Shown here: piece by piece, positions 1 through 8,808 of the stretch | Numbering within the stretch: position 1 is the stretch's first letter | Layout of the letters: each line of letters begins with the position of its first letter | Source of the DNA: Pisaster brevispinus | Taxonomy: Eukaryota > Echinodermata > Asteroidea > Forcipulatida > Asteriidae | Direction of reading: 5' to 3' | Assembly (NCBI GenBank): GCA_023634235.1 | Contig: JAMKCF010000003.1 | Span: 6,104,958-6,168,957 of the forward strand | Length of the DNA stretch: 64,000 nt | Translations under genes and position numbers: made by a program | Notes under the pieces: generated by a model | Seen by the model: the letters and a program-made list of their open reading frames with translations, nothing else | Told to the model about the DNA's origin: nothing | Database searches by the model: none

Positions 1-814
1 GTATCCGAGCTGTGTATTGGGAGAGTTGTGACATAGAGGGACCAGTTTTCTTCGGTCGCGTGGTTGCTGGACGCCATTTTCGGTCCAAATGCAGCACAAT
101 CTAATGGGCAGACTAGTCTAGCACCCTGTACTCGTCCATGCAGTTTTTTGGACACAAAATGGCTTCTGTCGCAAACTCTCTCTTTCTCTGGTTGATGTCA
201 TGCACAATACGATCTGTATTAAATGCGCGTAAGGGAGTATTTTGTTAGGTGCTGAAAAGCATGACGGAGAAATTTATATGAAATGGGACAGAAACAAAGA
301 CTTTGTGTGGAAAGGCTCGAAAGCAATGGAATTCATACAGATTTGTGATTTTGAAAAGTGATAGTTTTTGTCTTGACAAAAGAATGAAGCATTTTTTTGG
401 CAAAACGGCCTTGGCTTTTCGTGATCCAGTGTCTTAGGTCAGTTTGTGTGTGTATAGGCCTACATGTGTATTCTCTGTGTCTTTATGTACATGCATGACT
501 ATTACATGCATGACTATTACTATTACTCAGATTGTGTTTATGCCTTCTGTATTACCTGTACACCACACCTGGAATGTACATGTAGATAAACAATTTATAT
601 TTGGAACAACAACCTCATTCCCAAAGGTGATCAATCTTTTCCAGCATGCCTTGCTGGATCATAATGTTAATGACAGCAGGGGATGATATAACACGCTATC
701 CATGGATTGAGGTTGCATGCAGCTCTATATTATGCAGTGTACAAAACATTTTATCCCGACATCTATTGAGATTTGTGAGGTTAGGAATGGCAGAAAGATT
801 TCTGTGTATCACAG
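1..814. other. No gene recognised; non-coding sequence upstream of NXN exons
   Basis: I see no exon, RNA gene or bounded repeat here. Two short open frames (444-686 and 646-837, +) overlap each other and have no recognisable motif. A 17-bp string (acatgcatgactattac) occurs twice in a row near 490-520. The stretch is probably intron or 5' flank of the nucleoredoxin gene, whose first exon or exons are missing from the window. Confidence 0.5.
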
Positions 815-953
815 GGAAGGTAGTGGTAGCACTTTAAGACTAATTAATTACATAAAAAACTACTTCATCAGATGCAAGAAGTAGTTGTTGCTACGAAAGC
901 TCATGCAGTTTTTTATGTAATTAGTTAGTCTTAAAGTGCTACCACTACCTTCC
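815..953. mobile_element. Small foldback (MITE-like) element
   Basis: Two arms of about 47-49 bp (815-863 and 906-953) are near-perfect inverted complements, beginning ggaaggtagtggtagc and ending in its reverse complement. About 42 bp separate them. There is no coding capacity. The flanks do not show an obvious target-site duplication. This is structural evidence only; the family is not identified. Confidence 0.75.
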
Positions 954-1020
954 TTGTTTTATCTATCAGACTAACACGGCTATTTTTTTTAGTATTGTGT
1001 ATCACAGGTAACACGTGTAC

Positions 1021-1370
1021 AGGGCTTGAAATTAACACTGGACCGCAGGCCTGAGGGCCAGTGATTTTAGCATCGGGCCAGTGGATAATAATAGGCTATA
1101 AGGCTACCTCATACTGCAATATCCTTGTGAAAAAATGTTACAATAGCTATGAAAATAATCAATACCTTTCAACTCTGTTGAGTATCTAAGTACATACAAT
1201 GTACATGTAGGCCTACACATTTAAGACAAATGAGATAGACCTTCTCTCAGTGCTTGTTCAACTCATTTTGACTCTGGTCTTGTAAAATAACTTCTGGTTC
1301 AGTAAAAGTCCTAGCTACATGTACAAGCCCTGCAGACTTGTGGGTCCCCCTCCCCCAAATTCGAGCCCTG
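1021..1370 (+). repeat. Dispersed repeat, copy 1 (inverted relative to 2,290-2,605)
   Basis: The segment starts cagggcttgaaattaacactgg and ends near acaagccctgcagac. Its reverse complement, diverged, occurs at 2,290-2,605, and a partial third copy lies near 13,460-13,565. Shared landmarks are the strings caggcctgagg, ctgttgagtat and gacaaatgagata. No coding potential. It probably belongs to a medium-copy non-autonomous family. Confidence 0.65.
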
Positions 1371-1758
1371 ATGTATAGTTTCGTCTAAAATGAAATAAGT
1401 TCAAAACTTATCATTGTTATTGCTGTTGATGGATTAAGCCCGGTTCATACTTCTTGCGAATGCAAATGAAAAAGCGAATTCGATGCCACAACTCTGTTTT
1501 CGCTGTGAAAGTTTTGCAAGAGCTGAGCACATCTCAACTGGGACGTATTGTTTGTTGCGAGTTTGTGATGTCAAATTCGCTTCGCATTTGCATACGCAGG
1601 AATTATGAACAGAGGCTTTACTGAAGAGAGCTATGTGTAGTTGATTTTTGTTGTTGTTAGATACCAAGGGTGCGTTTTGGCGGTCGTAATCAATAACTGT
1701 ATTGGTCATTGGCCAGTGATTCACCAATGGCCAGTTCAACAGAAACAGTTTCTGGTTA

Positions 1759-2250
1759 AAGCCGTGTTCGCATTGGACATATTTTGGGTAAACTAACCGA
1801 GCAAATGGGTAACTTGACCATTTTAAGTCCAATGCGGACAGCCCAGGAAGTTTGCCTCCCAGGTAACTTACCCAACCTGAATGGGTAGTTTAACCAGCCC
1901 ACTTCTGCCCGGTTAAATTGAGCAGGTCAGTTTCACCGAGCCGAAAAGTCCAGTGCGAAGGCGATCTGGGTAAAAGCCGTCCCGATAAAAAGCCATATCC
2001 GGTCCCCCGGATTTACACACGTACACGGAAGCTCGGTTGCACTCCTTGCAGTCTCACTGTCATGCACCGCGGTCAAAGGTCACTGCGATAGCGCCCTCTT
2101 GTGTTTCTCTTAAGTTAGTCGGCTAGTTTCACTGGTCGTGTCGGTTAGTTTACCCACGTCCTTAATCCAAGTGCGAATGCTGGTAAGTTTTCACCTATTG
2201 AAATGTTAACCACGGTCTCGTAAAAAATTAATCCAATGCGAACACGGCTT
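1759..2250. mobile_element. 492-bp MITE with 19-bp terminal inverted repeats and TA target site
   Basis: The left end AAGCCGTGTTCGCATTGGA is matched by its reverse complement at 2,232-2,250, and both ends are flanked by TA. The interior keeps sub-terminal inverted similarity (gggtaaact...accgagc on the left, cggttagtttaccc on the right) but no open frame. Flanking TA and the non-coding interior fit a Tc1/mariner-type or other TA-targeting MITE; superfamily assignment is inference. Confidence 0.85.
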
Positions 2251-2289
2251 TAGACCTCCAAAATGCACCCCCAAGGAACTGGTTACTTC

Positions 2290-2605
2290 AACCCCTGGTC
2301 AGGGCTTGCATTTGGAGAAAAAATCCACAAGACTGCATTGCTTGTAGGTCACAATTAAGCTGTTTTCATTTGAACTAAGCACTAAAAGAGAAGATGTATC
2401 TCATTTGTCTCATGGGTAATACCATACTCAACAGAATTGAAAGATATTTATCGGGCTCAAAGTCAATATTTGATCATTAAAAGCTTGAGGTGTGATATTA
2501 TCAAAAAACGCAAGACTGCTGGATTTGTCCAGTCGTAGTTTTACTGGCCCAACTGTAAAAAACACTGGCCTCAGGCCTGTGGTCCAGTGTAAATTGTGAG
2601 CCCTG
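2290..2605 (-). repeat. Dispersed repeat, copy 2 (inverted)
   Basis: This is a diverged reverse-complement copy of the repeat at 1,021-1,370. It ends with cactggcctcaggcctgtgg and gtgagccctg. The two copies bracket the MITE at 1,759-2,250, which may be chance or a nested insertion. Confidence 0.65.
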
Positions 2606-2974
2606 CTGGCACAGTACTGGCATTGGTGACTAGGGAGAAATTAGAGCTGAAAATGGTTGAATGTTTGTAGGAGAGCAAAAGGAGCTGAACAAAGTTGAAT
2701 GTTTGTAGGAGAGCATAAGAAGCTGCAGTCGGACAATACTAGCGCAGTCAGGGATGATCTTTCGTTCTAACCCTAGATTACGATCCAGTAGAACATTGCA
2801 AACCTTCCTGGTTGTTCATCACAAGTGGCCATCAGTTTGAGTCATTGCCCCACTATGATTGCCTGATAGCCTGGTGCAATGTTTACTGTGGGGTCCTTTG
2901 GGACTGTTATGGAACCCTCACTTGGAACCATAAATGAGTGATGTGGTGAAATTAAATTGGTTTCTTAGTGACGT

Positions 2975-3330
2975 AGTACTCATTTTTTAAGGGAGGGTCA
3001 TACTTTTGAAATGATCTTGGAGAAAAAAAAATGTAAATTTTATCCGAAAGACTACTTGTCATAAAGATGGTAATGGTAATGGTAATGGTAATTTCACATC
3101 CTGTGAAATTATTTTGGCGTCTGAAGTGAACCTGTTGATTATTAATCAATAAAAGTGAGTTGAAAAATGTGAATCTGGGAAACCATTCATGCATGAATTG
3201 TTTCTCGGGTTTCTGAGGGTCGGTGTCCGTTCGCAAATATTGGGGCCAGAGATGCAGTTGGTACCCACTGTCACCTAGCTGAACAGGATGGATTTGACGT
3301 TTACATGAATATACCGTGACAGTTTTTAGA
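2975..3330. repeat. Degenerate repeat block with a (ATGGTA)n microsatellite
   Basis: Positions 3,066-3,092 are a perfect hexanucleotide run (taatgg). Positions 3,165-3,325 match, with divergence, a segment at 36,470-36,605: shared order of cattcatgcatgaat, gagggt.ggtg, agatgca.ttggtacc and ctgtcac. Both appear to be parts of the TTAA MITE family described at 22,941-23,311 or a relative. The 135-aa open frame on the - strand here is a by-product. Confidence 0.5.
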
Positions 3331-3659
3331 ATTATTTTGAAATGTTTGTATCTGAACAAGTTCTGTGCACACTGAATGCTAATTATTGAGTAGTAAATGA
3401 AACATTTTGTGTAGCATTTTGCTCAGCTATACAAGGGAAACCATTCACTGGAATATAACATTGTTCTAATTGACTATTATCATTGGGCAGTTTGTATCTT
3501 GTTTTCTTTCTATTCAGTAATGTAATTGATATTGTGGGTAGGGGGATAGGCTGGCCCTTTTATATATCGGCAGTTATTATAGACTGTGCAAGTCTAGCCT
3601 ATATATGAACATTGTTTCTTTCCCTCACGCGTTAAAGCATAGAGCGAAGGTTAAAGCAA

Positions 3660-4300
3660 TGTATATAATAATAATAAAAGACATTTGTAAAGCGCCTAAT
3701 GCAAAGCCTCTAAGCGCATAAAGAGAACAATAAAATATACAATGAGTGAAAGATACAATTACAAATAAGCAAATTACAAATAAGCAGCTTCAAACAAATG
3801 AGTTTTTAACAGACTTAAAACAGTGTAAAGAACTAACCTGGCGAATATGCACAGGAAGACTATTCCAAAGAAATGGCGTGGCGTAAGAAAATGATCTGTG
3901 GCCATAAAAAATGGAAGAAGCTCTTGTAGTTGAAAGCAGTGACTGTTGAGATGAACGTAAAGTCCGAGTAGGGGAATAATGGTGAACAAGTTCAGATAAA
4001 TAAGCAGTAGATTGACATGTTTGAGCTTTGAAAGTTAACAAAGGAATTTTATAAATTGTACGAAACTTAACAAGGAGCCAATGCAATTTCATTAGTACTG
4101 GTGTAATATGGTGAGAACGAGGCAAGCAAGAAACGGGGCGAGCAGCAGTGTTTTGTACACGTTGAATTTTAGCAAGATCTTTATCAGGGAGTCCATGCAG
4201 AAGAGAATTGCCAGAATCAAGTCTAGTTGTGACGGAAGCATGAACAAGACGAAGAGGAGGGACCAAAGTAGTCCCGAAAATGTTCAAATTTGCACAAGAC
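3660..4300 (-). mobile_element. CR1/jockey-like LINE, 3' end fragment
   Basis: The minus strand from about 4,265 to 3,790 encodes the C-terminal tail typical of CR1/jockey-type reverse-transcriptase ORF2. The order of motifs is SRLD-like (TTRLDSGNSLLHGLP), QRVQNTAAR, HITPVL.KLHWL, a FK.LLLT.KA-like stretch, and FLWNSLPVHIR. The downstream end (3,665-3,680 on +) is an AATAATAAT tract, as often found at such 3' termini. The RT catalytic domain is absent, so this is a 5'-truncated dead insertion. Confidence 0.85.
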
Positions 4301-4712
4301 TTGCACGGTTTATTGTCATTGACAAAAAGGGTTGCATAATTTAAAAAGATGAAGGGCGTCCAAATCAAAAGAGGGGGGCCAACATGGTCCAAAAGACACC
4401 CAGACACTCCTTTGGTTATGGGATAAGAATCTGCCTTTTTTTCCCCCGGGTACAGTGCACTGTACACTGTACTTGGTTACCGGTGTGTCCCTTTAACCTT
4501 TTAAGCACACCATCCTGCTACATGTACACCAAGGCAAATCCTTAATTGGATTTCAAGTGGTAGACATTGACCCATTAATACGCTAATGCCTTCTAATTAG
4601 ATTGCCAGACTTAATAACAACCTTAATCTCCTGTCAACAGTCCGAGATAATTTGCACATAGCTGTGGAGATTACTATGCATGGGACTACTCTAGTGTGTT
4701 GGTAAGAGGCTC

Positions 4713-5098
4713 TTAAAGGCAGGGTATACTTCGGGTAATTGTCAGAGACCGGTACCCTCACTTGGTGTATCCCAACATGTGCATAAAATAACAGACCTTT
4801 GAAAATTTGGGCTCAATTGGTCATTGAAGTTGCGAGAAAATAATGAAAGGAAAAAAACACCCTTGTTGCATAGAATTATGCTTTCAGATGCCTGGGGTTA
4901 GTGAGAAATCCTTCATGCCTAAAGCCTACATGTAGATACAAATTTTGGGGTGAAAAATTTCCTCTTTCTTTTAACTATGTGTACATTATTACAAAGGGGT
5001 CGTTTCTACTGTCAACAGCTCTCCAGTGCTCTTTATCAAGTAAGTTTTTATGGTCATTGACTTGGGGAGTAATTACCAAAAGTATACTCTGCCCTTAA
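4713..5098 (+). mobile_element. TTAA-flanked MITE (subtype 1), complete copy
   Basis: It begins TTAAAGGCAGGGTATACTT and ends AAGTATACTCTGCCCTTAA, so about 25-bp terminal inverted repeats are flanked by TTAA. The interior has no ORF of its own. Sister copies are at 27,592-27,957 and, inverted, at 18,309-18,672. TTAA target sites are characteristic of piggyBac-type transposition; assignment to that superfamily is inference. Confidence 0.85.
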
Positions 5099-5109
5099 AT
5101 GGCTGCCAT

Positions 5110-5345
5110 CATCATTTGCCATGTGATAATAATAACAACAACAATAATACAGTATTTATATTGCACAACGATTCATGAAAAACAAGCTCCACTGCACTGC
5201 ACAAACATTTAGTTAAGGAAAGAATTACAATAAAAAAAGGTACTGTTAGAAAACTACAGGAACAATTTCAAATATAAAACTGGAACAGTTGTGATAAAAA
5301 TCACATGATGAAAACAATTGTACCCGGTGTGCAACAGTAGAAATG
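5110..5345. repeat. AT-rich repeat, possible LINE 3' UTR remnant
   Basis: The strand begins with an AATAATAACAACAACAATAAT tract followed by tatttatattgcac, similar in layout to the 3' end of the LINE fragments at 3,660 and 31,300. No coding similarity is visible. Weak assignment. Confidence 0.3.
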
Positions 5346-5746
5346 ACTAGTGATTTTCATAACACCAAAAGAGAGTCAGACTTAGTTACAGCCTTGGTTC
5401 AATTATACTCCTAGCTCAGAAGTAGGGTTAAGCATTTTCCTCCATTAAGTAGTCGAACATCTCCTAGTGAGCCGGAAAGAAGGACGTAACGAAAAGTTAC
5501 CAGAGAAAGGGCGTAAGCAATTTATGTGCATAATTTTGTTTCAAGACAACTGAGTGTGAAAGTTTGATCTGTTTTCTGCCATTCATAAGTCATTATAGGA
5601 AGGTTAAATTCTGCATGGGAATGGGAAATACATCTCTTTTGGGGTAATTCTAGCAAAAAAAAATTAAACAGTACAATGTAATTCCGTTTTGTTTTTCAGG
5701 AGCCATTTGATTCCTTACTGCCTTTTGTTACTGGAAAAAGTACTTT
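5346..5746. other. No feature recognised
   Basis: Unstructured AT-rich sequence. I see no exon, repeat boundary or RNA gene. Confidence 0.4.
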
Positions 5747-5797
5747 GTGTGCCTGGAATAAGGGTATAGAGCCCTTATACCCTTCTTCCAGGCACAC
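5747..5797. other. Short perfect-type hairpin (22-bp stem, 7-nt loop)
   Basis: Arms 5,747-5,768 and 5,776-5,797 pair over 22 positions with one mismatch, around the loop GAGCCCT. The size is that of a compact miRNA-type hairpin, but the stem is shorter than a typical animal pre-miRNA. It could equally be a relic of a small foldback element. Function unknown. Confidence 0.7.
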
Positions 5798-6480
5798 GAT
5801 GACGTGTGCATCTGCCATTTTCCTTGGGAAATTGCAGCAAGTGTAAAATGAACACAAGATGGCAGTAGAGCTACATGTAGCATTCCCCAGGACTTTCCTG
5901 GGGTTTGGCTGTGTAGTTTGAACATAGATTTAGAGAGAATTGTGACTTATCACAGCATAACTTCGGCGCCATCTGTTCCTTCTGGACTCAGACTTAGAGA
6001 TCACTTCAAAGTAGTCCCTCAGACTCTTAAGATTTAAGTTAAAAATGAAAGTGAAAATTGCCTTGCTCCTCTAAAGATGAACCCAGGCCTGCTTAACCAC
6101 TTCACGTCGGTATTTTAAACAATTTTTTGTGCCCACCCGCGATATTATTTTTCAGAGCTTCTTGAGTAATCATTTTCCATTGAAAATATCGTTGCCACAA
6201 TGAAACCCTGACTAAACAAGGAAAGACAACAAATGTCACATAATTAGTTTCAGGATTTAATGTTGTCATGTGAGAAAATTGAGTAGGCACTCACCGTGAT
6301 TTTGCAGAGCCTCGGCCGTGAGAGAAAAATCTGCCATGGTATGCTGGACTCTCCGAACACTCAGACTTACCTCCTGTTGAGCCTGTCCATTTTTGTATGC
6401 CACATTTGTTTGTACAACAACATGTTGGACAAAGGTCTGGAATCGGGGATTACCCAATAATACCCGGAAAGGGGTTTTAC
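5798..6480. other. No gene recognised
   Basis: Mixed-composition sequence without a supported exon. Open frames on the - strand (6,102-6,290 and 6,266-6,730) overlap the hairpin downstream and carry no motif. Confidence 0.4.
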
Positions 6481-6561
6481 AAGGCACGTTTTCCAGAACC
6501 TTATATGGCTCTTTGTTACACCTGTACAAAGAGCGACATAAGGTTCTGGAAAACGTGCCTT
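6481..6561. other. Strong hairpin (36-bp stem, 9-nt loop)
   Basis: Arms 6,481-6,516 and 6,526-6,561 are complementary at 34 of 36 positions, starting aaggcacgttttccagaacc. Both strands would fold. The length and near-perfect pairing fit either a recent small inverted duplication, a foldback MITE, or a small-RNA precursor. Open frames across it on both strands encode mirror-related peptides and are artefacts of the palindrome. Confidence 0.85.
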
Positions 6562-6859
6562 GGTAGGTGCATGCCTGTACATGCTGCCAAATTGAGAAAA
6601 ACATCAGCCGTCCGACTGTCAGCAAAAAATTAAGGAAAATTCCAAGTTGTTGGGCATTAAAAACTGTCAAAAAATTTGTGTGGAAAAAACTATAGTACAT
6701 GTAGTAGGCTAAACTTGTGGGTACAGCCACTTTTTGGGGAAAAGTGTTGGCTCTGAGAAGAACCGATGTGGTCTTGATGTTTCCAACAGTACACTTTGCT
6801 TGTCTTCAGGAGACGAACATTTGTACACTGCAAGAGAGACAAAATGTACCTAAAATATA

Positions 6860-7040
6860 GGAGTCGAACTGCCTGTAGCTACCAGGCAATCTTAGTGGTC
6901 TAGTGGTAAGACATCTGCTCTAGAATGGCAAAGGTTGTGGGTTCGAATCCCTGTAGATTTGTTTTCACAGGAATTGGGAAAGTAATTGCTTTTAAACACA
7001 CAAGGGTGTATGAGTAAAACCAAATGTACATGTACATACA
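6860..7040 (+). mobile_element. tRNA-derived SINE, family S1
   Basis: The tRNA-like head has an A box TGGTCTAGTGG (about 6,897) and a B box GGTTCGAATCC (about 6,940). A body follows with the diagnostic order ttcacag.a.t.gggaaagta and aca.a.ggtgta...gtaaaacca. The same head and body recur at 15,180-15,345 (-), 17,430-17,720 (-), 30,455-30,860 (+, two copies) and 37,080-37,345 (-). Not a functional tRNA gene: the anticodon arm is degenerate. Confidence 0.8.
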
Positions 7041-7587
7041 AAATAGCCCCTTGCTTTGGTTCCTGAACTGGCCGACTTAATGAAGCACATTGCAGCGAGG
7101 CAGGAATACAAAAGAGAAAGAGAAGTAAATTTCACAGTGTATAGCCAGAAGGCAGCTTAGGATTGCCTGTGAATTTAGCGTGATCCCACAGATTGATAAG
7201 AGATTGCCGGTCAGACCAATCAAACAAGCTCCAGAAACGACAATCAGCCCAAACCCTCCTCGCAGTACTCAACAGACTTCTTAATTGCAGTGTCACAAGC
7301 TACCAGCCAGATGTGTATGATTTTAATTTACGGCCATGCTGTCGTTTTGGTTTATTTATTTTTTTGTTTAGAAATATTTGTAGATGTATTTTGTTGCCAA
7401 GAGTTTTGGTCTCTCTCTTTTTTTTTCTGGTCGTGGCTTGTATGAAATAAGGATTAGTAATAAGAAAAACAAACCCTACACACTTGTGTACTATAGCATA
7501 TATGGCACTGAAGAACTGTGTATGTATATTCAGTGCTTATAACAATCATTTTTTTCTTTATGCCCCATGCAATTTTTACATCAAATA
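7041..7587. other. No gene recognised
   Basis: An 85-codon open frame at 7,193-7,450 (+) has a lysine/arginine/glutamine-rich start and a hydrophobic T/G-rich tail, but no motif and no splice context that I can support. Otherwise nothing is seen. Confidence 0.4.
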
Positions 7588-7800
7588 ATGGCAAAGTATA
7601 CCTTTAGTTTTTGGAACTGTTTGATTGTTTCAATCCATAAATGTAGATATATACAATAAAACCAACCTGTGACAATTTCATTTCAAAAGATAGTAGCGTT
7701 TTTGAGATATTGCCGAAAATCTGGAGTGATTGTTTGTCCATGCAGGAGGAATAATCCATAATTGGAATACACAATCTGAAAAATGTGTCATGCATGGAAT
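7588..7800 (+). mobile_element. TTAA MITE (subtype 2), partial copy
   Basis: It starts ggcaaagtataccttta and shares with the full copy at 22,941-23,311 the strings caataaaaccaacctgtga, aaaatctggag and ggaat.cacaatctga. The far terminus is lost. Confidence 0.7.
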
Positions 7801-8016
7801 GTTTTTCTTCCTAAAATTAATGGTTTACTCGTATACATGTAGTACATTCCCTTTTAACATAGAAACCTGACACAGAAAACAAGATTTCTTTTTTTTTTAG
7901 GTCAATGTAGCTTAAACAAATGGTCTAGATATGTTGCTATGAAGTCACATGCTCAATCAGCGCCCATACTGAGGTCAAAGAAAGACCTATCATGGGCTGC
8001 TGATAGAGACACCTCG

Positions 8017-8506
8017 TTTGCACTTGATCTGGCAAGGGCGATCAAAGGAGGATCAGATCCTGCAAGGGCGATCAAAGGGCGATCAACAGCTAGTGTAAAC
8101 ACAAGAGCGATCAGGATCTGATCCTCCTTTTTGATCCGCCTTTATTGCGGGATCAAAGGAGGATCTGATCCTGCAAGGTGGATCAAAATCAAAGTGTAAA
8201 CGCAAAGCATGATCAGACCCCGCAATTTGACCCACTGACTTCCGGTCGAGCGCAAGCTAAGCTAAGACGGCGGCATGCATCACTCCTGGCAACGCGTGTG
8301 CCTGCGTGTGCGCACAATCAATGACCTTGCTCAGTTGATCTGTCACACGAGCAGTGTGGAACTTCCGTTGAATCGAGGCCGGGCAAAAGGGGGATCAATG
8401 CGCGATCAGACTCAAGTGTAAACGCGGTAGCGATCAGTTTGATCACCCTTGCAGGATCTGATCCTCCTTTGATCGCCCTTGCCAGATCCAGTGTAAACGC
8501 GATGTT
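8017..8506. mobile_element. MITE-like element with ~55-bp inverted repeats and nested GATC-rich repeats
   Basis: Left 8,018-8,075 (gatctggcaagggcgatcaaaggagg) is matched in reverse complement at 8,445-8,503. Inside, the submotif ggatcagatcctgcaagg occurs several times in both orientations, and the phrase agtgtaaacgc recurs. The element ends about 150 bp before the first NXN exon in the window. No coding capacity; minus-strand open frames are shadows. Confidence 0.75.
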
Positions 8507-8654
8507 ACACAAGGGGCATACACATGTTGACATTAATTACCATTGTTTGACCTCATCGATGGCTGCCTACAGGAGGAGTTTATTGCCCTTCTGTAGATTT
8601 ACAGACAAGTTTTTAAATCGTTTGTCTTTTTTCCCCTTTTATTTATCCCTGTAG

Positions 8655-8808
8655 ACAAAACTATGTAAGAGATTCAAAGTGACGGGTATCCCCACATTAG
8701 TTCTGATCAACAGTGTGAGTGGTCAGATGATAACGAATAACGGACGTCTACAGATGCTTGATGACTTAACAGGACAACACTTTCCCTGGTACCCTAAGCC
8801 TTTCAATG
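8655..8808 (+). CDS. NXN: NXN exon (first in window)
   Basis: The acceptor is ccctgtag and the donor gtaagt. It begins in phase 0 and ends with one base of a split codon. It encodes 51 residues, including VTGIPTLVL and QHFPWYPKPF, which match the end of the first thioredoxin-like domain and the FPW linker of nucleoredoxin. No exon for the preceding catalytic part is visible in 1-8,654. Confidence 0.93.

Noticed and set aside
6897..6950. tRNA gene
   Set aside because: It has A and B boxes but is followed by a SINE body that recurs elsewhere, and its anticodon arm does not fold.
1..8654. 5' exons of NXN
   Set aside because: I looked for a C-x-x-C motif and an MPWLALPY-like stretch in all frames of this part and found none with splice sites, so they are placed upstream of the window.
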